The notes under the pieces are model-generated. The model saw only the letters and a list, made by a program, of their open reading frames with translations. It made no database searches and was not told where the DNA came from. 34,725 nt of DNA from a virus. Where the stretch lies: positions 1 to 34,725 of IMG/VR virus record IMGVR_UViG_3300007514_000040; one strand, given 5' to 3'. Of the stretch, positions 14,811-23,099 are shown piece after piece. The translations under genes were made by a program, and so were the position numbers. Numbering within the stretch: the first letter of the stretch is position 1; every line of letters begins with the position of its first letter.

Positions 14811-15899
14811 TTAATAAACCTCATCATTAACACTTACGGCTTCATTTGTGATAAATTGGATTGCATTTAGTTGATTTTTAGTGGTCATTCTAGCATTATC
14901 ATGAAAATTGGCTATTTCTGCAGTTGATAGTGGTTTAGATTCAAAGAACCAATGTGCCAATGAACCCTGTAAAGTTCTAGTTCCAGATTTATCTGCTCCA
15001 ATCATAGCGTTTACGGTTGTATCTAAATTATCTATTACTGCTGAAGAAGTGCTACCTAATGATACCTTATCCAAGAATATCTCCAAAACCTCACTTCCTG
15101 TTACTACTGTTTCATAATCATCTGCGTCATAGTTTGCTGCCAAATAATCTGGATCAGATAACACCGTACTATTTACGCATATACTGTGCCAATTACCGTC
15201 AAATATGTTAGTTGCAGTTGTAGCGTCTAATGATACTGTGTCAGTTCCATCTTCAATTTCCACATATACACTGTTCTGAACATTTGATGTTGAAAAATTA
15301 TCTGTGTCAAAATCTGCTGATGAGAAATTATCATTCTGTGCAGGATTTATTATAACTTCCATTCCCGATTCTGCCGGTTGAACTTGTAAGTAATCTGCTG
15401 CTAGATAATCATCTGAATCATAATCTGGATCAGAATCTGTTATGTTTGATTTTGAATATATTGCTCCACCCTGTTGTGATGATTTAAACCAAAATATCAT
15501 TCCAAAGTTTGCGTCTTGTGGAGATAGTGCAGTATTATGTGGTATAGTAATGTATGTATTTCCGTCAAAAACTCCCTCTGCTCCAAACTTTAAATCTGTC
15601 AACGGGAATGTTATAGTTCCTGTAGTTGTATTAGTTACAGGATATGCTGATTTTGAACCCGGAGTTAAAGTAAATGTAAAATCATCTCTATCCTTAGTTA
15701 GTGAACCTAGTGAATCAGCTCCACCTGAATTATCCGTTAACGTTCTATCTCTGATTTCAGGACTAAATGCAATTTTTTCTTGTAAAGAGTCTTGCTCTAC
15801 TTCTGGATTTGCTGCCTGAAGGGCTTCCAGTATTTTATTTATGGTTTGTCTATCGGTTGACTTTCCACTTCTGATATAATTATTAATGTCTATACTCAT
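14811..15899 (-). CDS. LamG/concanavalin-like tail protein with Asp/Tyr repeats (362 aa)
   Basis: From about residue 105 it is a LamG sandwich: GVFDGNTYITIPHNTALSPQ, FWFKSSQQGG, WHSICVNS, LEIFLDKVSLG, and finally LAHWFFESKPLSTAEIANFH. Interrupting the sandwich are acidic repeats: DPDYDSDDYLAADYL, SSADFDTDNFSTSN and DPDYLAANYDADDYE. These Asp-x-Asp-rich inserts could bind calcium or be variable loops. It follows the hub gene directly (stop and ATG adjacent). Probably a glycan-binding tail-tip or fibre protein. Confidence 0.65.
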   Translation of the reverse strand: MSIDINNYIRSGKSTDRQTINKILEALQAANPEVEQDSLQEKIAFSPEIRDRTLTDNSGGADSLGSLTKDRDDFTFTLTPGSKSAYPVTNTTTGTITFPLTDLKFGAEGVFDGNTYITIPHNTALSPQDANFGMIFWFKSSQQGGAIYSKSNITDSDPDYDSDDYLAADYLQVQPAESGMEVIINPAQNDNFSSADFDTDNFSTSNVQNSVYVEIEDGTDTVSLDATTATNIFDGNWHSICVNSTVLSDPDYLAANYDADDYETVVTGSEVLEIFLDKVSLGSTSSAVIDNLDTTVNAMIGADKSGTRTLQGSLAHWFFESKPLSTAEIANFHDNARMTTKNQLNAIQFITNEAVSVNDEVY

Positions 15900-17597
15900 C
15901 TAATAATGCACTTCCTCTAATCCTAATATTACCTGATCTGCCCCAACAGAAGTTATTCCTGATTTAGAAGCCATATGTATATCCATTGATATAATTGAAG
16001 CCTTTACATTTAAGCCTGTTTGACTGTCAACAACACGACAGAATTGACCAAGTGGTACTCTAAGTGTTGGTGGAGACACCGTAACTTGAGAATAATGCCT
16101 TCTTTCTAAACCTAATACCTCTCCTGCATTGATTAACGCTTCTCTTGCAGAACCTTCTTCTTGACCCGCATTAAAGTTAACCACCTTCTCTCTTACACCA
16201 TATTTTGCCTTTGCCCTAGTATTTTCAAGAATAATATGTAAGGCTTTTTGTGAATAATCTCTAAATGAGAAACTACCTGTTGCACTTGACCAAGTATCTC
16301 CATCTGATGAAGTATAAAATGTACCTGTACCTGTTTGATAATCCATTGTAAAGTTATTACTACCGTCTCCATATTGGTTAACAACTATCATTAACGGTGT
16401 GTTTGGTTCTACGTTAATCTTTTCATCTAATGATATTTCTTCCCAAGCACCACTTGTTGTTAATCCTTGTATTCTTTTACTGTCAAGGACAATACTTTTC
16501 CTTAAATTATCCACCTTTGGTTTATTATTTGATGTATCAATACCTGTAATCTGAATTGTTGCAGGGGAAGTAGGAGTTCCTGTTTTTGCTATCTTTAATG
16601 CTATCTTACCAATATTATCTGTTGTAGGCGTAAATGGTATTCCAATCCATGATACGTTTGAAGCCCTCGTTGCATTTTCTGAACCAACCTTTGAAGTGTC
16701 TATTTTTACAGTGTTTGCACCTAATCCATGTAAGAAAGAATATGCACCATCATAAGATGAATCTCTCCATGATTGACTAGCGTTTATTAAATATCCAATT
16801 CTTGATGAATCCCAATTTTGTGATACTGATGAACTCAAGTCGTTTGTAAATAAGAATCCAGAATCCACACTGTTTGGATCTCTTAAGAATAAATCTCTAT
16901 CTGGGTCAACACCATACATTACATTACCACTAGATGATAATTCTGATAGAACTGTTGCATACGTTGCAAAATTTTTCTGTAAGTCAGGTAGTTTAACATC
17001 TACATCTTTAACACCCGTTGTTGTTATACCTAAATCATCATTTGTAAGACCATGATCTGCCTGATGATCATTATCTGTAACTACTTGTTTTACCAATTCA
17101 CTTACTTTGGTTGTGGTATTTGTATTATCTACAGTTACCCCATCTGCTGCCTTTCCCTGAAAACGCTTAATATTTGTAATTCTATCCCTTAATGTTACAC
17201 CCCAACCAATACAAGTTATGATTAATGTTTGCCTATTTGTAAATGGTCTTTGAATATCAACATCATAAATCTTACCATAAAAATATCGCTGAAGTAAAGG
17301 TTGTGATTTACCTAGATAAATCTGAATATCCCACTGTCTTTCAATCTTTGAATCCCTAAGCTTTGTAGTTGTATCAGTAAGGTTATTATCTCTATCATCT
17401 ATCTTTAATATTGCATATCCATAATCACTGTTTATACCACTATGTATTTGTAGTTCTGATAATGTAAAGTCCTGTTGTGGAGATACAGAAGCGGTTGTTA
17501 CTGTTGTTTCATATCTGTATTTCTCCGTTCCTGTTCTATCAGTTATGATAATCTTAGGACTAAGAGGATTAATATCGTAATTTGGTGTTAAGCTCAA
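15900..17597 (-). CDS. baseplate hub / tail-tip protein (565 aa)
   Basis: Order after the tape measure, plus N-terminal strands with LQRYFYGKIYDVDIQRPFTN and LIITCIGWGVTLRDR, suggest a gp27/gpD-like hub. A central insert (about 270-460) is a beta-sandwich carbohydrate-binding-like domain (IGIPFTPTTDNIGKIALKI). The end (PLGQFCRVVDSQTG, then GADQVILGLEEVHY) again fits a hub. The start is TTG, overlapping the tape-measure stop as TTGA. The family is assigned from layout and general pattern only. Confidence 0.55.
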   Translation of the reverse strand: MSLTPNYDINPLSPKIIITDRTGTEKYRYETTVTTASVSPQQDFTLSELQIHSGINSDYGYAILKIDDRDNNLTDTTTKLRDSKIERQWDIQIYLGKSQPLLQRYFYGKIYDVDIQRPFTNRQTLIITCIGWGVTLRDRITNIKRFQGKAADGVTVDNTNTTTKVSELVKQVVTDNDHQADHGLTNDDLGITTTGVKDVDVKLPDLQKNFATYATVLSELSSSGNVMYGVDPDRDLFLRDPNSVDSGFLFTNDLSSSVSQNWDSSRIGYLINASQSWRDSSYDGAYSFLHGLGANTVKIDTSKVGSENATRASNVSWIGIPFTPTTDNIGKIALKIAKTGTPTSPATIQITGIDTSNNKPKVDNLRKSIVLDSKRIQGLTTSGAWEEISLDEKINVEPNTPLMIVVNQYGDGSNNFTMDYQTGTGTFYTSSDGDTWSSATGSFSFRDYSQKALHIILENTRAKAKYGVREKVVNFNAGQEEGSAREALINAGEVLGLERRHYSQVTVSPPTLRVPLGQFCRVVDSQTGLNVKASIISMDIHMASKSGITSVGADQVILGLEEVHY

Positions 17598-19207
17598 GTT
17601 ACAACCCCCGTACTTTGTGCTTCAAGTCTTAGTTGAAATAATAACATATCAGAAAGTGTTTGTTCTCCTTGTGCTTTATCTCTTAAAACTTTCAATGCTT
17701 CTTGTTGTGATAAACCTAATCCTTGATCTCTAAATTGTTTCACTTTTGCTTCCTCTGCTGCAATCCTAGCTGATATACTTGCTGCTAATGCTCTTGCATT
17801 GTTTTCTGTTTGTTTTACAAGCCAACCTAAATGTATATCCCTGCCTCTATCAAACGCTTCTCTACCATAATTTGAAACTTGAGAATTATGTGAATTTGCT
17901 AATGATTCAAACGCTGCATGATCTTCTTCTGTTATGGCAACACCTCTATATCTTGCAACAATTCCATGTCCATTACCACCTGTTCTCACTGTTCTATTTT
18001 GGTTTTGTTCTTTGTTCCAAGTTGCTCTACCTAATGCTTGTGCTGCTGCATGACTTCTTGCCATAGCACCTGTAGCTTCTCCATACACAACATTTCTGTA
18101 ATATGATTGACCTTGTGATACTGCCAAGTTTGCTGCACCACCTACGCCTGCTGCTAACAGTTCTTGTTGGAATGATATTCCACCACCTAATACACCTCTT
18201 GAATCTCCAAACGCAAGTTGTCTTTTTCTTGCTTCTTCTTCTCGTGCTTTAAATGCTGAAATTGGTATGTTAACTTGTCTTGTTTTCATTGTTTGTGATA
18301 TAGGATCCCAATATTGTTCTTGTTCTGTTATAACATCTCCAACGGGTAATAACTCGCGACCTAAGCTGGTTTCAAGGTATAGATTTCCGCCTTTTTCCAC
18401 AACCTTACCACCTTCTGTAATTGCTTTGAATCTAAGTTGTTGTTCTTTGTTTATTGCATTAGTACCACGTTGTAACATCATGGCTTGTTGTAATTGTGCT
18501 ACACCTGATTTCTTATATTTATCTTGAAGAAGTTCTGTACTTATTACACCATCATGTATTGCACTAGGTAGCCTTCCGAAAGCAGTTGTTATTCCAAAGT
18601 TTAATCCTTTTTTAGCAAGTTTGAACTCTTCTTTTTGTTTTGGTGTTAACACTTCTTCTGCTACAACTTGTGTTAAAACGTCAAAGTATCTTTGTGCTAA
18701 AGCAGGGTCGGATTCTTTATATTGTGATATTTTAGATTCTAATATTTTTGTCTTTTCTTTATTTCCCATTGAATCGTAAATTGCAAGTCCTTGAGCAGTA
18801 AATGGATCTGCCATAGCCATAAATGCGTTCAAGTCAGGTGTTGGTTGTTGTTGTGGTTGTGTACCTAATGTAGAAGGATCAAAGACTACACTTTTTTGTT
18901 TTGCGTCCACACCTTGCATTACAGCACTTGAAAATGTTGTATCTGATGTGAATGTGAATCCTTGTGATTTTTGTTTTAGTTTTTCGCCTTCTTGTTCTGT
19001 AACAGGTTTTACTACACCACCGCCTCTTGCAGATATAGCAGTTGGAGCTGAAGTAGTTGGACTTGAAGTTGGTGCTGCTTGTGGTTTTGCTGTTTGTGGT
19101 ACACCTTGTTCTGATGGTACTTGTACACCACCACCTGTTGAACCTGTTGCAAATCCTGCAGGACTTGTTCCTGTTACTGCTTGGGGGCTAGTTAAGCCCC
19201 CTAACGA
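17594..19207 (-). CDS. tape measure protein, C-terminal part (-1 frame)
   Basis: Open for 537 codons in the -1 frame relative to the 19201-20298 gene. The first 96 codons (to 18919) contain no ATG, GTG or TTG start yet read as a protein-like Pro/Thr/Ser/Gly linker (PSEQGVPQTAKPQAAPTSSP). So I infer it is reached by frameshifting and yields a fusion of about 901 residues. An independent start at ATG 18919 (MQGVDAKQKSVVFD, 441 aa) cannot be excluded. The rest is Gln/Ala-rich and helical (ALAASISARIAAEEAKVKQF), fitting the inside of a tail tube. Confidence 0.6.
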   Translation of the reverse strand, partial: SLGGLTSPQAVTGTSPAGFATGSTGGGVQVPSEQGVPQTAKPQAAPTSSPTTSAPTAISARGGGVVKPVTEQEGEKLKQKSQGFTFTSDTTFSSAVMQGVDAKQKSVVFDPSTLGTQPQQQPTPDLNAFMAMADPFTAQGLAIYDSMGNKEKTKILESKISQYKESDPALAQRYFDVLTQVVAEEVLTPKQKEEFKLAKKGLNFGITTAFGRLPSAIHDGVISTELLQDKYKKSGVAQLQQAMMLQRGTNAINKEQQLRFKAITEGGKVVEKGGNLYLETSLGRELLPVGDVITEQEQYWDPISQTMKTRQVNIPISAFKAREEEARKRQLAFGDSRGVLGGGISFQQELLAAGVGGAANLAVSQGQSYYRNVVYGEATGAMARSHAAAQALGRATWNKEQNQNRTVRTGGNGHGIVARYRGVAITEEDHAAFESLANSHNSQVSNYGREAFDRGRDIHLGWLVKQTENNARALAASISARIAAEEAKVKQFRDQGLGLSQQEALKVLRDKAQGEQTLSDMLLFQLRLEAQSTGVVT

Positions 19208-19210
19208 AAA
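19183..19210 (-). promoter_or_regulatory. candidate -1 frameshift site with stem-loop, tape measure
   Basis: mRNA sense: GAT TTT CGT TAG. Four U residues (19210-19207) allow the Phe codon to slip back one base. After a 5-nt spacer, a perfect 7-bp stem (GGGGGCT / AGCCCCC, 5-nt loop TAACT) starts at the G of the UAG stop. No U-tract follows, so it is not an intrinsic terminator. Confidence 0.55.
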
Positions 19211-20298
19211 TCCGCCAGTACGCCTGAACTTTTAAGTATCTCTGCTTGTGTTCTAATTAATGATAATTTTTGTTGGAAAGTTTCAGCATTATCTATTGCA
19301 TTTTGTAATCCTTTTACCATGACTCTAGTACCGTCAGGTATTTGGTTTTTCATTGTATCTGCTGTAGATTTTAATGATGAATCTAAACCTGTTACTGCGT
19401 CAGTTGTTGTATTTAATTCAGATTCAACTTCTTCTAATGCGTCGGACATTCCGAATATTCCTCTGCCTATCTCATCTAATGAACCAAAGACTTTACCTAA
19501 GTGCATATCCCATGTTGCTAATAATGTAGTTACACCAGCTATTGCCCAACCCACCGGACCGAGTGCTAAATACAAACCTCTAACTGCACCAGTTAATGTT
19601 CTTGTAGCAAACGCTTTTGCGAGTTCAGCTCTGCCTGCTGCTGTCATTACTGCGGGTATCATGGCTGTTTTTGATAACAAACCTGTTGTTTGCCAATTCA
19701 ATCCTTTTTGTGCAGCAGTTAAACCCGCTGTACCAATCCCTGCCATTTTCATAGCAGATATTGTAGTACCTAATGATACTGCTACGTTTAATAAGTTAAC
19801 ACCAAATAATATATAAACATCATTAAGTTTTGATTTTTCAATTCTAAGTTTTTCTAATTTTGCTGTATGATCTGCTGTTGCGGTTCTTAATTCATTTTGT
19901 AAGTTTAATGCTTTTTGTGAGTTTCCTAAACCTTTTGCTACTAATTCATCATATCTTAATTGTTTAGCATTAAGTAAATCTTGAGCTCTTGCCACACCAA
20001 TATGTGCAGTTGCTACTCTGTGTTCTGCTGAAGCTAAGTTTGTAAATGAGGTATAAGTTTGGGCTGCTGAAGTTGTAACGTTAAGCATACCCTGTGCCAT
20101 AGTTTGAAAGCCAACTGCGCCTGCTGCTGCTTGATCTCCCATACGACCAGCTTGTGTGCCTGTTTGTTGCATGGCATTTCCTGCTGATCTAACTTTACGT
20201 TCGGTTTCTCCAATCTTTTGATTAAAAGATACAATTTTACCTGTTGCTTTATCAATATCTATGGATATTGTTAGCCTAGAAATCTCGTTACGTGCCAT
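19201..20298 (-). CDS. tape measure protein, N-terminal part (365 aa)
   Basis: Sets tail length and may help DNA entry. Starts MARNEISRLTISIDIDKATG, then coiled-coil (residues about 30-160: KVRSAGNAMQQTG, LDVRYD-like heptads, LEKLRIEKSKLND) and hydrophobic segments around 165-195 and 240-262 (LYLALGPVGWAIAGVTTLLA). Position between the chaperone and hub genes supports the call. Alone it is short for a tape measure; the -1 frame downstream stays open for another 537 codons. A TAGTTCCC element lies 34 bp before the ATG. Confidence 0.75.
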   Translation of the reverse strand: MARNEISRLTISIDIDKATGKIVSFNQKIGETERKVRSAGNAMQQTGTQAGRMGDQAAAGAVGFQTMAQGMLNVTTSAAQTYTSFTNLASAEHRVATAHIGVARAQDLLNAKQLRYDELVAKGLGNSQKALNLQNELRTATADHTAKLEKLRIEKSKLNDVYILFGVNLLNVAVSLGTTISAMKMAGIGTAGLTAAQKGLNWQTTGLLSKTAMIPAVMTAAGRAELAKAFATRTLTGAVRGLYLALGPVGWAIAGVTTLLATWDMHLGKVFGSLDEIGRGIFGMSDALEEVESELNTTTDAVTGLDSSLKSTADTMKNQIPDGTRVMVKGLQNAIDNAETFQQKLSLIRTQAEILKSSGVLADFR

Positions 20299-20324
20299 GT
20301 ATATTACTACTCACTAATCATAAA

Positions 20325-20332
20325 GGGAACTA
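20325..20332 (-). promoter_or_regulatory. late-promoter-like element TAGTTCCC
   Basis: A variant of TACTTCTC at -34 from the tape-measure ATG (20298); it overlaps the upstream stop codon. Followed by an AT-rich TTTATGATTA. Confidence 0.45.
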
Positions 20333-20968
20333 ATTTGCTTGAGCTCTTTTAATCCATTGACCTGTTCTTCTACGTCTTCCAAGTCTTCTTTTGAACTGTT
20401 TTCTACCTGTTCTAGCCCTAACCATTGTGATTTTACCCCTTCCTCGAAGGCTAGAAACTTTAGTTCCTGTAAGACCTACGGTTTTTGTAAGGTTTGAGGT
20501 TTTTGGTACACCACCTGTTGTTGAAATATGATTAAATAATCTGTTATGTTTCCTCATCTGAACGTGCATGACATCTTTCATAATTTTATCTAGTTGATTT
20601 ACTACATGTATAATATGTGGTCGTGGTTGTGTACCCATGTGATCTACTTCCTTTCTGAATATTCCGCCAAAAGACAGAAAATCTGTTGATTTTGCTCTAA
20701 TTTTATGTGGTCTAGTACCATTCTCTAACCAATTAAATAAATCAGGCATGCTTGTATCTATAACAATAAACTTTGCACCCCTCTGAACAACTGTCCATGA
20801 GTTAGCATACTCTCCTGTATCTTTAGGAGCAGCCTGTTTAATCATTTTTAATGTTAAATTTTCTAAAATTTTAAGATATTCTTTCTCATAACGTGTCTTT
20901 GCTTTCTGTAATGACATAAGCTTTTGCTTATACTCTTTAATTCCTGTCCATTTAATTCCGCTAGCCAA
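20330..20968 (-). CDS. HK97 gp10-like minor head/tail protein (212 aa)
   Basis: Residues about 15-75 (LKMIKQAAPKDTGEYANSWT, then VVQRGAKFIV) match the PxxTGxLxxS pattern of HK97-gp10-like tail-completion proteins. The C-terminal 50 residues are strikingly basic (GRKQFKRRLGRRRRTGQWIK), a likely DNA- or capsid-binding tail. The start is TTG (TTGGCTAGC), overlapping the stop of the frameshifted chaperone. Placement between the chaperone and tape measure is unusual, since gp10 homologues normally come before the tail tube gene. Confidence 0.55.
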   Translation of the reverse strand: MASGIKWTGIKEYKQKLMSLQKAKTRYEKEYLKILENLTLKMIKQAAPKDTGEYANSWTVVQRGAKFIVIDTSMPDLFNWLENGTRPHKIRAKSTDFLSFGGIFRKEVDHMGTQPRPHIIHVVNQLDKIMKDVMHVQMRKHNRLFNHISTTGGVPKTSNLTKTVGLTGTKVSSLRGRGKITMVRARTGRKQFKRRLGRRRRTGQWIKRAQAN

Positions 20969-21233
20969 CTCTATGTGAATTACGACTATCTTGTTCTTGT
21001 AAAGTATTTATGATTTTTTGAACTGTGCCTAATTCAGTAAGGAATTTTTCGCCATATTTGTCTTTAATGTCTAATACATCACGTAAGCTCCCAAAACCTA
21101 GATTGATAGAGTTAAGAATTAAGACTATATTCTTTAGTTCAGGAAAGTCTTTGAACGCCTCTAGTCGTTCTTTTGGATCTCCTTCGTAGCAATAGCGAAC
21201 TGCTTCGCCAAAGCGGTCGACCCAAATTTTGTT
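20961..21233 (-). CDS. tail assembly chaperone, -1 frame extension (gpGT-like)
   Basis: 90 codons open in the -1 frame from the slippery site, beginning NKIWVDRFGEAVRYCYEGDP and ending DSRNSHRVG. There is no ATG in the frame. With the first 98 residues of the upstream frame it makes a 188-aa fusion. This is the classical tail assembly chaperone arrangement of long-tailed phages, where a small fraction of ribosomes shift to make the longer form that guides tail-tube assembly around the tape measure. Confidence 0.8.
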   Translation of the reverse strand, partial: NKIWVDRFGEAVRYCYEGDPKERLEAFKDFPELKNIVLILNSINLGFGSLRDVLDIKDKYGEKFLTELGTVQKIINTLQEQDSRNSHRVG

Positions 21234-21526
21234 AAAAAAACAAACGTAGAAGCTGCTAATTCTCTTAATTCCCCTTCTGTGAGATTATCTATATCATCTT
21301 TTTTAAAGTCTTTTAATCCTAGTGGTAATACTGTGTTATACCATTCATCTTCGAGTTTTTCCATATCATCTTGTGATATACTCTCAACACCTTTCTCTTC
21401 TAATTCAGAGTGTTTTTTTCTAAGATCCCTTATTACTTGTAAATCTTTACGTGTTACTAATTCTCTAAACTCATAAATGAGGTCGTCGCGGACAATAACC
21501 TTGCCGTTTTCTAAATCAACTTCCAT
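21161..21526 (-). CDS. tail assembly chaperone, short form (gpG-like, 121 aa)
   Basis: Starts MEVDLENGKVIVRDDLIYEF; acidic, helical and of the usual size and position (between tail tube and tape measure). Codons 96-98 are GTT TTT TTA, holding the slippery U UUU UUA. The zero frame continues 23 residues further to its own stop (KEIQKND). A TTATAAA box at about -27 and an AT-rich 21-mer abut the ATG. Confidence 0.75.
   Translation of the reverse strand: MEVDLENGKVIVRDDLIYEFRELVTRKDLQVIRDLRKKHSELEEKGVESISQDDMEKLEDEWYNTVLPLGLKDFKKDDIDNLTEGELRELAASTFVFLTKFGSTALAKQFAIATKEIQKND
21231..21241 (-). promoter_or_regulatory. canonical -1 frameshift slippery site U UUU UUA
   Basis: mRNA sense G TTT TTT TTA AC; the heptamer T TTT TTA is at 21239-21233, in the correct zero-frame phase (codons 97-98). 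Downstream, GCGAA-GCAG-TTCGC can form a small hairpin. The shift opens a 90-codon extension. Confidence 0.8.
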
Positions 21527-21546
21527 TAATAACTAATAATTATTAA
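21526..21546 (-). repeat. AT-rich 21-mer, copy next to chaperone ATG
   Basis: TTAATAACTAATAATTATTAA on the + strand; 20 of 21 bases match the copies at 26808-26828 and 33035-33055. Its ends are inverted (TTAATAA / TTATTAA), like an operator. Confidence 0.6.
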
Positions 21547-21549
21547 GCC

Positions 21550-21556
21550 TTTATAA
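21550..21556 (-). promoter_or_regulatory. TATA box for the chaperone gene
   Basis: TTATAAA on the - strand, centred about 27 bp before the ATG at 21526. The tail tube stop lies just before it. This gene uses a plain TATA box rather than the TACTTCTC element of its neighbours. Confidence 0.5.
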
Positions 21557-21559
21557 GCC

Positions 21560-22474
21560 TTATGCTATGGTTAAGCCTTCTGCTCTTACATTAACGCTTT
21601 CTACAAATGCGTCAGTTGTAGTTGCACTTCTAGCACTTGACCAACCTGTGATTACACAATTTGAGTAGGTTAAAGTCTTGCTTGGACTAGATGAGAATTT
21701 GTATGTTGCTGCTCTTGCTGTCTTTGCTTTAAAGTCAGTCATGAATGTCGTATTCTTTACAAATGCGTCAACACTGAACTCAATTCTTCTTGAGGTTGGT
21801 TTTGCATAAGTAATTTTATCTTCTCCGTTTACTGATAGGACAGATGTTTCTCTTGTTACAGTTGTTGAGAATCTTCTTTCAGGTGTTGCTACAGAGTTCC
21901 ATGTGAAAGGGTCAGATCCTGCGTCAGTGTGAGTTAATGGACTTGCTGTAGGAATTGATACAAATGTTGGGTTAGTTAAACCATGTGAGGTTGCAGGGGT
22001 TGTGATTTCTTTACAAATCCAAGTCATATCTGCGTTCCAAGTTCCTCTCTCTAATGATAGAGTTGTAGAAGTTGGTAAACAACCTTTTAAAATAGTGAAA
22101 TATTCTGTGTTATCTAATTTCTCTGAAAATATGAATGATAGTGAAGCGTCAATAGTTCCTGTTCCTGCTCCAGATACTAAACCGTAATTTAGTAATACTG
22201 AATCTGTTGGATTAAATCTTGTTGTAAATGTATATAATTCTCCTGTTTTTACAGCGTCAACAACATCTTCTGATCCTAGAACGTCAACATCTTGGTGTAC
22301 AACATCTGGGTTTAATGTGATTTCTGTGTTAAGTCCTGCTGCTACAAATGTAGGACTAGATGTTGGTGTAGTTCCGTATGCAGTTGGTGTAGTTAATGTG
22401 TTAGTTGTTTCTTGAATATACTGTAGTGGTTTTACAATATCTTTCTTAGTAGTGATATTATGTGCCGTTACCAT
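21560..22474 (-). CDS. major tail (tube) protein (304 aa)
   Basis: Starts MVTAHNITTKKDIVKPLQYI. Thr/Ser-rich beta protein of the size and position of a siphovirus tail tube subunit: after the tail terminator and before the chaperone pair. A Thr-rich C-terminal domain (SRRIEFSVDAFVKNTTFMTD ... VESVNVRAEGLTIA) fits a polymerising tube. A perfect TACTTCTC sits 35 bp before the ATG, as expected for a highly expressed virion protein. Called from context plus composition. Confidence 0.65.
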   Translation of the reverse strand: MVTAHNITTKKDIVKPLQYIQETTNTLTTPTAYGTTPTSSPTFVAAGLNTEITLNPDVVHQDVDVLGSEDVVDAVKTGELYTFTTRFNPTDSVLLNYGLVSGAGTGTIDASLSFIFSEKLDNTEYFTILKGCLPTSTTLSLERGTWNADMTWICKEITTPATSHGLTNPTFVSIPTASPLTHTDAGSDPFTWNSVATPERRFSTTVTRETSVLSVNGEDKITYAKPTSRRIEFSVDAFVKNTTFMTDFKAKTARAATYKFSSSPSKTLTYSNCVITGWSSARSATTTDAFVESVNVRAEGLTIA

Positions 22475-22501
22475 AGTAAACCCTTAGATTAAAATAATAA
22501 A

Positions 22502-22509
22502 GAGAAGTA
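22502..22509 (-). promoter_or_regulatory. late-promoter-like element TACTTCTC
   Basis: Exact consensus at -35 from the tail tube ATG (22474), followed by TTTATTATTTTAAT in TATA position. It starts 1 nt after the upstream stop. Confidence 0.6.
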
Positions 22510-22510
22510 T

Positions 22511-23026
22511 CTATGATTTATCCTTATACCATACTATAATCAAGAATCCTTGACTACTAGGATTGGTGTCTAATTCTCCTTCAGGTTCAATACGGTTAAA
22601 TTCTAATTCAGTGTTTTCAAAAAATTGTGCCTCACTGTTAGCTCCGTTTGATTTAACTAATCTTGTAGAATTATCAGGAGCTCTTTCCCAAACTATACGA
22701 TTAACTTCATCTTCAAATAAACCCAAAGTTTCTAAATCCTCTGCCCAAACATCAACTGAAACTTCAGTTCTCCATTCATGTGAACCATCTCCGTTTGGAT
22801 CATTTTCAGAATCAGAACTTCTTGCTCTACTAACGACGTTGATAAAAATTTTATTTGCACCTGTTATATCCTGTCTAGCCATAAAGTCAGGATCATCAGT
22901 TCCATTTTCTATATCAGGTGTAACCCCCCCTGTGTTACCTGAAGTCCAATCGTTTGTTAAATGATAGTCAAGAACTTTATCAAAGTTTTCTCTTGCACCA
23001 CTTAGATTTCTAATCGTTACGGTCAT
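22511..23026 (-). CDS. tail terminator / completion protein (171 aa)
   Basis: Starts MTVTIRNLSGARENFDKVLD. Position between connector and tail tube genes, plus alternating strands (KIFINVVSRARSS, EWRTEVSVDVWAED, LGLFEDEVNRIVWE, QGFLIIVWYKDKS), fit the tail terminator fold. It overlaps the small zinc finger gene by 17 nt. Assignment rests on layout. Confidence 0.55.
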   Translation of the reverse strand: MTVTIRNLSGARENFDKVLDYHLTNDWTSGNTGGVTPDIENGTDDPDFMARQDITGANKIFINVVSRARSSDSENDPNGDGSHEWRTEVSVDVWAEDLETLGLFEDEVNRIVWERAPDNSTRLVKSNGANSEAQFFENTELEFNRIEPEGELDTNPSSQGFLIIVWYKDKS

Positions 23027-23099
23027 GCCACATCAAGTGATCCTCATATTGATTGTTTCCATCATCAGTTATATTATTTCCACATATTTCACATTTCAT
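23010..23099 (-). CDS. C2H2-type zinc finger micro-protein (29 aa)
   Basis: Starts MKCEICGNNITDDGNNQYED and continues HLMWHDRND: C-x2-C-x14-H-x3-H. The same finger type is found at 985-1134 and at the start of the nuclease at 209-1000. The ATG shares ATGA with the stop of the 21-aa ORF; an alternative in-frame ATG at 23120 gives 36 aa. It sits between the connector and tail terminator genes, a strange place for a zinc finger. Confidence 0.65.
   Translation of the reverse strand: MKCEICGNNITDDGNNQYEDHLMWHDRND

Noticed and set aside
19183-19201. GC-rich hairpin read as an intrinsic terminator
   Set aside because: No T-run follows on either side, and the open -1 frame continues through it; a frameshift stimulator fits better.
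18948-19235. 95-codon + strand ORF opposite the tape measure linker
   Set aside because: It mirrors the biased codons of the Pro/Thr/Gly-rich - strand frame and has low-complexity composition; a shadow of the real frame.
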